Positions 47,098 to 59,000 of a stretch of DNA of 64,000 bases are shown here, piece after piece. Each line of letters opens with the position of its first letter. The first letter of the stretch is position 1. The notes below the pieces were generated by a model. It ran no database searches. It worked only from the letters and a program-made list of their open reading frames with translations, and had not been told where the DNA came from. Where the stretch lies: NCBI RefSeq assembly GCF_964275005.1, contig NC_092699.1, forward strand, positions 16,916,901 through 16,980,900, written 5' to 3'. The stretch is from Diadema setosum. Taxonomy: Eukaryota; Echinodermata; Echinoidea; Diadematoida; Diadematidae. Both the position numbers and the translations under genes were made by a program.

Positions 47098-50000
47098 CAG
47101 ATGGATAGATAGACAGATGGATAGCTAGCTAGACAGATAGATAGATAGATAGATAGATAACATAGGTGGATGGAGAGATTGGAGGGAGGGACAGATGTAG
47201 CGAGAGAGAAAGAGATAGAAAGATGGACAGAGAGATGAAGAGGGAAGGGGAAAGATAAATGTGAGATGGAGAGGGAGAGAGAAAATATGTGTGCATATAT
47301 CTGTGTATGTGAGAGAGTGGAAGAGTGTGAACATGTGGTGAACAGAGTGTGGTGTAGGTCTGTGTATACAACAAAGAGATGGAGAGAGAGAGAGAGAGTA
47401 TGTGTGTGTGTGTGTTTGCTTGAATGTACGTACTATAGACACACCTAGTGCATGTTGTGACTGGTTGCGACACTTTCACTTACTAATTTTTTCAAATTCT
47501 TTATGCGAGATTGAGGGGTGGAGGGGGCTTGCGGGGAGACTGGACTAGTGAGGTCGTCATTCGGGGATACCGGAGCCAAGTCGTCATCCCCGACCACCTC
47601 GAGATAGAGTTCCTCGAACGTCGGTTGGGATTTATCCTGCGACTACGAGTGGGTGATCGATGACAGCATTGAGTGAGAAAAAAAAAATCAGAAAGTAAAT
47701 GATGAAATGTGCCAGCAAACTGGTGGACTTTTTACTTAAATCAGTTTGGTTGTCTCTCCCTTGAAGGGGGAAATTGGGCATGGGGAATCCACAGCAAGAA
47801 CAAAGTCTGTGTTGCGTGTGCATGTGTTGTGTATATTGGTATCGGATGCAATCCATCACATCCGTTTGGTGCCACAAGCAGAAGAGGAGTGATTTCTCAT
47901 CTTATCTTCTCGTGCTTCGGTGAGAGGACAAAGCAATGCTGCTAACGGTGTATATAGACCGATTCAAACAGAATTACCGGTATACATGAATCCTAAATCA
48001 AACATAACATGTATAAATCTTCCTTCTGTACAAGGCAGAAACAAGTAGCATCTACTGAAATCAAATCAATGTAATTAATTTCAGGGTGGGGAAAGGAAGG
48101 TGGAAGCTGCCACAGGAGGAAGGAAAAAAACTCTCACCTGTTGATAAAAAACAACAACAAAAGCACAAAATGGATATCTCTGCATTATCAGCAGAATATA
48201 CAGAGTTTTACCTGACAGTTCAACAAATGTTCACCATGAGGGGGGAAAAGGGCATGCTCATCTTGTTTCTTCATGGCGGAGGTGGAAATCTGAGGCACTG
48301 ATATGCTTCTTTTAATATTTCAACAAGATATTATATGGAAATGAAAGTTCAATAAGGTGATAAACACTTTCCATGTAAATCCAAGTGAATGCTGGGGCTA
48401 AATCATTCTATAGGAAGAAAATAAATCTCTGCCATATCCTAGTAACTACTGTCAAGAATGTTATGATATTATGATACATCAGAACAAAATTATAATTGTG
48501 CCTTAAGTAAAGAATTGCATGCTACTTGGGGAAGGTGATTGTTGATTCTTGCATGTATGATATTCCTTTGCATGGTCTGTTTTGGCAAAGTGTTTATCTA
48601 TACAGACCATACCACAGCAATCTTGACCAACTTGCGGCATGCTTTCAAAACTGAATTTCAAGCTTTCTGATGCACAAATAATCAACATTTTAGTCCTAGA
48701 AGGACGTGAAATAAATGATTGAAGCCCTCAACATATTCTTACAACCTTCTTTATTGTAAGCCACTGTAGATGTTTTGGTGTTGCATACAGCTTCACTGCA
48801 AATCATACATTTCTCATCAATTATTCACGCAACAATCTTCCCACAGTAATATGAATCTTATGATAAAGGTGCTGGGAAGGGAAAAAAATGGACATGGACA
48901 AACTTAATGATACACAAAACAAGGACACACATCATACTTATTAAAGATATTCAGTAATGTGAAGTGAATTAAATCTGCAAAAATTAAATCTGAAGCTGAA
49001 ATGGGCTGTTGAAGAGCAATTCCAGCAAAAATATGGGAATGGCACTGTGGGAATTCATCGCAATGGGATAACGCAAATGCGGCAAACACAACCCGAGTCA
49101 TGGACACAGATAATTCAAATCCACATTTCGACACAAAATATTTGACAACTAAACATTTGAAAAATTACGAACCTTAACTGCATGCATCAACACACACATA
49201 TTTTAATCTTATCTTGTCGACTTTGGACCAAAAATAAGCAAACAAACAGTAACACATATTCAAGAAAAACATGCTGCATATTAACTTGTCACTTCTATAT
49301 ACTTCATACACTCATCAACATTTACTCACTTTTGTGCAGGAAGTATGCCTGTTTGTGAGAATACATGATAATTAATGTGATATTGGAAATAATGCTCTCT
49401 TGTCTCTTACAGATGACAATGAAAACAAATGTGCAAAAATCTAAAACACACCCAGCAGGATACCAGTGGTCATACAAAAGATGATTTGAGCAAGAATATA
49501 ATATACACCTTCCTTTGTCTGCATTTTGATATTGTGCCAAACTCATGGTTGATATGTTGTGAGCAAAAAAACCTGAACTAATGAAAAATAATTCAATGAA
49601 CTTTCAATACTGACACATCATGGTGATATGATTATGCCTCTTTCTTCAGAAAACATGTTCATAAGTTTTCTTCAAACACACAGCTCAAAGTGTGATCTTA
49701 TTTAAGCTAATCATCGTCAAGATTAGGCAATCCAGCTATCACACCATCCCAACATGCTTTTTAAAAAAAAATGATGCTTTTTTTTCCTTCCACGAAAGTA
49801 TTTCATTACAGCAATAACAACCTCGTGATGATGACCTCATGAAACAGAAAATGATGGTGTGGAATGTAAGTCCACATTCTAATACCATCAGCTGGAGCAT
49901 ACCATAGAATATATAATACCAGCATACAAACATTCAATACACATCACTTCCATGGTACCTTTGAAGTACGAGAAGAGGTTTGCGGTTCAAAGCATTGTTG

Positions 50001-53000
50001 ATGTAATGCAACATAGCTACAAGCCACATGATACCCATGAAAGCACAGACTTTGAATATTTACCCGTTGAGGACGAGTCCCAAGTATACTTGAGCAGGTG
50101 TCTATGGGAAATGCGTGTTGTAGCAAAATCAGTCTGTCCTCAACGGGTTAAAGAAGTCACAAATTTTGGACAGTTTCTCACCAGCAAGCTCGACTCCTTC
50201 ACCCCCATATCAAACCAAAATCAAATCCACCACTCAAGCACACTGTGGCGTGTACACTAATCGACAGCAAACAAGAGATCAGAGGGCAGTGTTTTACATG
50301 TACAATGTAATGTACAGATTGTTGGATTTACATCTCACTTGGGATGAGCTGTTGCATTTTTTTTTTTCAAATCCAAAGAAATAATGCTATCATTTGATTG
50401 CTGTCAGTATGGTCAAGAGTAAATTCAGCTGAACAATGTCCTTTGATGTCAAATATGTAGAAAAACTTTGTATATTTCATTTGCTTATAATAAATGTTAT
50501 TTTTTTTTTTTATTTTGCTTGCTTCTTTGTGTTTGTTTGTTGGTTTGTTTGAAGGGTAGGGCAAGTGGGGGCTATAATAGTCATAAACCCTTTCCAAACC
50601 ATAATGGAAATAACCAAGCCATCCCATATCCCATCCCATATAACCCCTTCCCAAAGCATGGTAGAAATTAAAAAAAAAAAAAAAAATGTCCCGTCAAGTC
50701 CTGAAGTAATTTTGCTGCAGAAATAACCATCTTCTTATCCTCAAATTGGCAACTCTGAATTTCATCCTTTTCATCTCTTACTTTGGAGAAAGATTATAGG
50801 AACTGGTTTATTTTGTGAGATCCACACACACATACACAAAGAGAGAAATATATGCCAAGTTGAGAAAGAGACGGGACTGCCAATCTTCCTAGACGTATTG
50901 GCAATCTATGAATTAGTTTTAGATATGGCAAATACACAGTCTTTTGAAAATTCTGCCACTGAAAAAACAAAAAAAAAAAAAATCACATATGAACAATTAG
51001 GGGACTATACATCAAGTTAGTGGTTATCTTTTGGATATCCATGATTCTCTGGTTTCTTAACAGGAAGTACAACTGGCGCATATGGACATACAGCATGTCA
51101 TCTTATCACACTATGTCATTGTCCATTTTGAGCTCAAGGTTTAGCAAATACACAGCTCTCGTCACACATATCACTTTCATCAGAGTAGAAAAGAGCAGAC
51201 TGCAATAGATTTGTTAGACATCCTCTAATATGACCATGTTGAAATATTATTACAGGAGAAGGGGATGGAAAAAGCCCAACACAAACCCAGAATCTGAAAG
51301 CGTCAGTCACTAGATGTTACACATCAGAGACAGGCTTCTATAATTGATTAGACATGATGGGTGCAAAATAAGAACATCCATCAACAGCCCCTAGATAGAA
51401 TGTGCTCGTGAGTAATCCCGTGCTCACATTGGACCCACATCGCGGGGGCAGTCACCAAAGTCACCAGAGATCCTATCTTTTTTATGAATGACTGGTCACA
51501 CTGCTATTTACACTGTCCCCATGCTGTGGGGGCAATTGGAGCTTGGGGCAAGTCCTGCCACTTGAAACAAGACTTTGCGCATGTGCACATTTGACGAATA
51601 CAGCTGGGCGCTATCAATTACAGCCCAATGTTACTCTCCCCTCGAAATTAAGTCCCTGGGCCCGACTTGCTTCGCGTGGATGGCAACAATAAGTCCCGAG
51701 CATTCACATTATGGTTTTCGAGGGGAAAGTCCCACAGCACACAAGGCTTTCTGCACGTCACGACTAGGACTAATGTGAACACGGGGAAGATATCTAATTT
51801 CAATAGAAGCAGCTCAACTCAGTGAAAATTAGAACAGCTCCTAACCAAGGCCAAATATGGTATTTGGGGTGGGGAGGGGGCAGAAGTACTCTGCACCCCC
51901 TCCCCCTGCTCTTACTCTTTAACATCTCAACACGAGAAATAAAATATTTTTGACGAAGCCTTCTGACACACTTGTCACACTCTCAAACATTACTCTGACA
52001 ATTTCAAGGGGGGGGGGGGAAGCTAACTGCCCCTGCTTCTCCCCTTCACCCTAAAAAAGCTGCAGCATCATTTTTGGAAAGCCAAAAGAATAAAGCAACT
52101 GATAATAAGCAATGGGCTGCATGTGCTCATTACACACCAACTAACATCAATCTCTCAACACGTGTTACATTCAGCAGTGAAATCTTTGGATGATCTGCAA
52201 TAATTTTTCTTTGTGCGTTTTTCTTTGTTATCTTTTAAAAGATAAAAGAGAAGCGTTTTTGTTAGTGTAAAAGCAAGAAGATGGAGAGAGTGTACAAAAC
52301 GACAAGAACTTGTGTAGCTGGTAACAACTCACAGCCATGGAAGGTAGGGTCATGACCTTTCGTTGCTGGGGGGTCTTTTGAGGAGCAGCGGGCAAGTCAA
52401 TATCATCGTAAACCTGATCCGGAATATCGCTAGGTGAGGTAGTGTTCTCATACGTCACGTCCAACTCCGGTGCGCACGACTTGCGGTTGTTCTGAAACTA
52501 ATGAGCCATAATATAGTTCTACTCGATGAGACATCGTGGTATGAAAGGTCAAAGATCAGTGTTGCAACAATAGTCATACTGTACAAACCAATAGATCTCT
52601 TTATAGCCGTTCTGGCTATATGTGCGTTTTTGGTTTTTTTTTTAAAATGAGAATATATTTAGTCTCACAATGTGGTTCATGACTTGCAATCTGGCCGATG
52701 TTCTGTTTTTAGAGCAAAGATGAAAAAAAAAAAAGAAGCTGTGATCTTGTCTCTGTGAATGTGATTAAAAAATGATGCAAACTACACTCATGGATGCAAT
52801 CAAAGCAAATCATTAAGTGCTGAATTTCATGCATTTCAAACACAAATATCTTTTAAAATGACATTTTTTAGATACATTTGTGAAATCATCCAACAGCTGC
52901 CTGCACAGTGAAATTTGCAAGACAATACTTGCAAGCAAATGGGAAAAACCACTGATATGAAGAAGAATAAGAAGAAATATTGAAAATAAAATCAATATGA

Positions 53001-56000
53001 AATTAAAACCCTTTTACATGCTGGTAAGCAAAAGTACAAATGGAAATAACACAGATAAGGCTTGAATAACAGTGATACAAGTATCTCATGACCATTTTGC
53101 TCAGTGAACCCAGAAAAAAAAAAATAGACGACAAAATAAGTATCATAAAATTGAGATCCAAGGCTAAATTGTACGAAGGATGAGTTATGACCATTTTACA
53201 TATCATCAAAACACTAAACATGGGACTTGAAATGTGACCAGTCACCAAGACAGCCTGATCAAGTAACCAAACACTGATTCTCTGAAGGTAGAACTTTCAA
53301 AATTTTCAGACTCTAAACTTTCTATTACAATTTGTCACATTTAATTTCCACAACCCTACCATAAAAGTGGTCAGAAAGCCAGCCACAAGGCAAATAGAGC
53401 TTTGCAAAAAAACTGACTTTGAAGTTTAGATGGTGTTAAACTTGTAGAAGATGAGGCATATAAACACACCAATACAAAATATTAAAACAGCATGCCTAAT
53501 GAAGGCAGGAAATGTTTGACGAGCTTCAATACATTTGTTGACCTTGAAACTTGAACAGGAAATAATCAAATGTCCTTCTCACGTGATTTTTTTTACCGAT
53601 ATCACTTTATTTATTTACTAATTTTTTGCATTTTGAGGCCAAATCAGCATTTTTCTCCAAACCTTTCTGCTTTCAATTCTACAACTTTGTCAGGTTGGCA
53701 TGGCAACGGGTCACATGTTCTTCATAGCCACCTTCTTCTTGAGACTATTGGGATTTCTGCTCAGTACATCTTATTTTCTCTCTAACAAAAAAAAAAAGAA
53801 GACAAAGAGATACCCACTGATTAGTGACAGCATGTGCCCAAAATATTTGATGTACCATGATAATCATCGTCTCAGCAGCTCATTCCACAAGATCAAGAAG
53901 GCTACTCTATGGGCCCATTTTGGAGCATAATGAATTGCTGTGTTAGCTTTTACACAGTCCTCCAGTGACAAACAGATCAGACCCCATGTTAGCTTTCTCT
54001 GCGGTCCCAATCTTTACAAATAATAATGCCTTGTTAGCTATTTTTACAGTTCTCACTTTGAAAATACCACTAAATGTTAGCTTTCTAAATTCCGAACCTG
54101 AAATTGCATTGCAATGACAAATGACTCACTGAAAAATATGGACTCCATGATTCTACTATCTTCATTTTCTGTGTTTTCCTAGAGTTTTTATGACTATGTA
54201 ATTTTTGTTCTGTTACTTCTAAATGGGACGACACACAATGTTCAGCTTAATAAAAAGAATACATAAATAAAATCAAACAAGCAGAGCAGTGATTATGCCA
54301 TCATGATTGTAAAAAAAAAAGCAAACAAGCTTTTTTTTTTAGTCTTAAGTGTCAAATATTCTCAGTGATATCAGTCATAATCACAAATATGCAAACAAGG
54401 TTGAGGTGTTGCCATAATCTCACTGGTCACCAAAAGACACACATTTTTTACTACATTTCTTGTTTTATAGAAGATTTTCAGGGAGAAATGTATTAAATTC
54501 TGTTCGAAAATTACACCAGAAGTAAAAAAAAAAATAAATAGATAAAATAAAATAAATAAATAAAATGAAATAAATTTGTAGTACTAAACACAAGTCAAAA
54601 TCTCTCGGTGCAGTCAAATTGGCTCATTTTGTTTGTGTGTTTTTTCTCGACATTTACAACCTGTTATTCTGTCGTTGTAACATGAAGACAAGTCAGATCA
54701 CATTATAACTATAAGTATGTTTTCAGCATTAGCCCAAAGAGCAGTGACTTTGAAAGTGACTTATCATTTTGCATTGGGGTGGTAAAACAAAATAAATTGA
54801 AAACAAGAGTTTGTGAGCAAAATAAGACAATATCAGCACATATCTATTACTCTCAAACTGCTGTCATGTAGTGTGAATGGTGACCTGTGTACATCTCACA
54901 AAAGGCTGCTGTGGTGTTTTAATTCAAAGTGAACATAAACATTGAGAGTCACTTTATTCTAATAGCTGTGAGCGGCTGTGTATCTGGTCCACAAACGCTA
55001 GCCTCCACTTCTGTACTTCTTAACTATACTACCAAGAATTGCTACAAAATATTTCTGACATTATGAAAGTTTGATCTTACTTGTTCAAGACTCCATGCAT
55101 GAATGTTTACTCTATATTGATCTGTGAGTGCAGAATCCTTACAGCATCAACACTTCATGTATAAATTATAACCATGGGTGTTGAACCTGTAATATGTCAT
55201 GTGAATGTTTACTCACCTCACGACATGAGTACTAGATTAGCATAAGCAAGTGAAGAGTTTGTTTGCAAAAACCAATAAGTCCATTTTTGAAGATTTTGAA
55301 GTACGGTCTCTGTCATACAGTACAAAATAATACCTTTTAAATGATATATTGGTCACTACATATAAAGGTACATTTCTGAAGTTATTGTCAAAAGAAGCAA
55401 AAAATGTCTTATTATTCCCTTTATTTTTCTTGACCTTTAATCGCAAATATCTCCATTTGACAATTTTGGACTTATCGGTTTTTGCGAACAAACTCTTCAA
55501 GTAATCTGCCACAAACACATGCTTACGTTTTCTCTTGCAACTGGCACAGTCATTGTCTATACTGCCTAAACAATTCATCTTCATGGATTGTTATAATAAG
55601 GATGACTGATTCTATTGTTTACATCTTCCCAAAGCAGTCCAGTTTTACTTCCTCGCCTGTAAAAAAGACATGTTTTGACGAAGTTGAAATACCGAGTACT
55701 GCTTCCTAATAGAATTTAACTCTGTCTTCAAATCCATGTGGCACTGAATGGTTTGCGTCTTGGCACCAGTTGAAAACTTACTCGGCACATGAAGGGTTAA
55801 GACAATATAATCTGTGTTCATCAGACATTTAAGTACCATGTTAGATTACTTGAACTTGATGCACATTTGAGACGTGTGTGCTTATGTTAGTCAAGTGCAC
55901 TAACGGTCAACGGCACAAATTATTATTATTTTTTTATATATGTGAGTGTCCTTCCGTTTCCTCTCACAATTTCATGGAACCACATATTACAGAGATGCGT

Positions 56001-59000
56001 GCACAGTTTAATCCAACATCACTTTTAGTATCACTGTGCAATTTGTGCGAGACTGCACTGCACCGATACATTGCGTGTGCATCTTTGGTTTGGATGAGAT
56101 AATCATGAATACAAACCCCCGAAGACATCTTAAACAGCTGTTCGGAGGTGAAAAAGAAAGAACAGTGTGAAGTGTGTCAATGGTAGATGTACTCAGGTGA
56201 TTACAGACACAAAGTTCATGATTTTTGGATGATAATTGATGTACGTGGCGGATGGAAACAAAATGCATAGTCACATGGGAGAGAGAGAGAGAGAAAGAGA
56301 AGTCTCAGTCTTGTTAATTCTCCGACTATCATTGCCGACAAAATGATAGTCAGGATGTAAATGGTAAATCAAAGTGTTGGTCTCTGGAGGGTTAAACAAA
56401 AGTTACATTTTTTGGTTTCATTCTCAGTGACAGAGAGGAGTAAAGAGTGGGGTCTTTCAATTCTCTGGAAGCCTCAACATACAGGAATATATCCAAGATT
56501 GTATCCTAGACTGTATATGAAACATAAATGTAGAATCTATACACAATCATATAGAATAAAATTATGTCCTAGAATATGCCTGATACTGTACAAGTGGATA
56601 TTTTCGCGCAACTTATTTTTCGCGCTCGGCCGGGAAAGAAGACTTCCGCGTGTTTTTAATTCCGCAGAATCAAGACATCAACTACTGGAACATATAGCAA
56701 TCAAAAACATTTGCGTGCTTTTATTTTTGCGCTAGTTTCTGGTTTGCCTGAAATGTGCAAAAATTTCAACACATAAATTTCCACTTTTAAAGTATCTGCT
56801 TATAATATTTTCTTCTTTGTTTTTAGATGAATGGTAGCTTTGTGAAATGAATACTATGTGATAGCATCTTAAAAGATGTTTGACTCGAGTGGGCGAACAT
56901 TTTCACTTTACGGTTGATATAAAATTGTGTGAATATGCTATATTTCCTCATAATCATGCACCACAATATAGTAGCCCTATAGCAAAACCATTTACGGAAG
57001 TCTTGGCAAAAACAAGCTTCTCGTTTTTCTTGTAAATCAAATAAGAATGGACATGACATAAGAAAATGGCAAAATCGCTTCAATGCCTAAATGTGCTTTT
57101 TGTATATGAATCGCCCAGCATTTGTGACTTTGCTTAATATTTGCTGGTCCACAAAATCAAGAATGACTTAGATTTTGGAAATTCTGGCCACTCAGAAAGA
57201 GAGCACGAATAAACTTTTTCTTTTCCTGAAGGAAAGATTAGTACCGAATCTTTTTATATAAGAGAATACATTTGTGTAATATTGACATGCAATATAATAA
57301 AAGAATGTATCCCAACCAATGCAAAAAGACCATACATACTTTCATAAACAAAAAAAAAAAGAAGGTCAGAAATCTTTGCTGTGCCCTTTATTTGCAAATC
57401 ACTCATATTGAATATTCATTTTAGTACAGTCAAACCTGTCTATGGCGGCCACCCAAAGGAGACGAAAAAAAGTGGCCATTACAGATATATGGCTGCAATT
57501 GATGTGATGGGGCCATTAACATGGCTTATCTCACAGGGGCAATTGTTTGTATACTGACCGCATACAACAGGTGGCCACTATATACAGGTGGCCGCTAAGG
57601 CAGGTTTGATTGTATGTCTTAGCAGCGAACGTACAAGCGGATTTTCCATATTTTGACTAAATTTTTGTGAAATAGAGCAATATCTATTTTTTTTTTTTCA
57701 TGATTTGGGTTTTACAAACTTTTTTTGATACTTGGCATGGTGAAAAAAGAATGATTTCATGGAATAACAAGCATTTATCTGGTATGACTGCAAAGATATG
57801 ACTCGCTGTGTTTGAGTTCTAAAAAAAAAAAAACCCACAAAACTACATGAATCCATCATCATTTCAAATCATTTGTGGCTTTGGGGCTGTGAAATTTGTG
57901 ATTAATGTGTGTTTGCAAAGCAAATAAATGGCCAGGTGCACAATATCCATGTGATGAAAACCTCTGTGCTAATATTTGTAATTACATTTTATGATTATAT
58001 CCACACAGTGACATATGGTTCCTTTCTCTCTCTCTCTCTCTCTCTTTATTTGGTCATTTGAGTAACCACTTTGACCCATTTTGGTTGGTGTGTGTTTGTT
58101 CGTCTGTCTGTTCATTTGTAAGCACTGGTCTAATGACTTGAAGTAGCTCCAGGCTATTGAGCAAGTTTAAGTGCGTTCAAGCAAAAGGCCAAAAGCATTT
58201 ATCAGATCGAGGAAAATTTGGTCTGGTGCTAATGACTTCCCCCATATCAACCTACTCTAGGGAAAAAGAATAACCACTTCAAGAGAGCTTATGAATACTC
58301 AAATGAGCAGGCCAAATCAATTGAGGCAAACATGTAGGTATCACTCCCTGGGCAAAATATCATTTACTCTGGTGCTCAATGTCTGCGATTACCGAAGCAG
58401 TTACTCTATTGAAGAAGGGAGTTTTAGTAACAACAGTTAAAAAAAGTAGTCAGAGCTTAGTTTTTAAAAAAGTAAAGAAAAAAGTACAATCTTCAGAATA
58501 AGGAGAGAAAAAAAAAATCACTAAAATCATTCATCAGATGAAAATGTGTTTCATTCAAACTCACTTTCATTCTTGGGAAGAACCCTTTTAAAGAACACTA
58601 ATCTCTTATTCCAGGCCAGGAGCTGGTATCAAAGGTTAAATCCAGCACTTTTCCACTGACTACTTTATTATCACCATGTTTCTGTTAAGAAAAAAAAGAT
58701 CTACATTTCCTTTTTCACAAATACTTTTTTTTTCCTCATGAGAATGGACATTGCTAAAATCCACCTTGTTGTTTGTTAATAGAGCCAGTTCTACTTTGCC
58801 ATACTTAGTGATTACGTATCAAAGGGGGATTACTGTATATGCCGCATATTCAGTGAATCTAGTTTTTCACGAATTGGGACTTTTCTACAATTTCACCAGT
58901 GGTTAAATCTGCGATCCGCGAGTACGGTAATGAACCAAGAAATGTAAGCGTGCACGTCCCTTTCATGTCAAGATCAGAGTTGATATTTTTCATGTGTTAT

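Larger units (their letters stand above)
47637..52332 (-). other. Adaptor-like gene intron B-C
   Basis: AT-rich intron of 4.7 kb holding the MITEs at 50064 and 51416, poly-A/T runs and a G run near 52011. No exon-like sequence with suitable phase seen. Confidence 0.45.

Noticed and set aside
46784..47160. CRISPR-like regular array
   Set aside because: Plain tetranucleotide microsatellite in animal DNA, with no spacers.
49952..50260. 102-residue plus-strand frame with [17 protein letters not shown]
   Set aside because: It runs across the 84-bp MITE and no splice context supports it.
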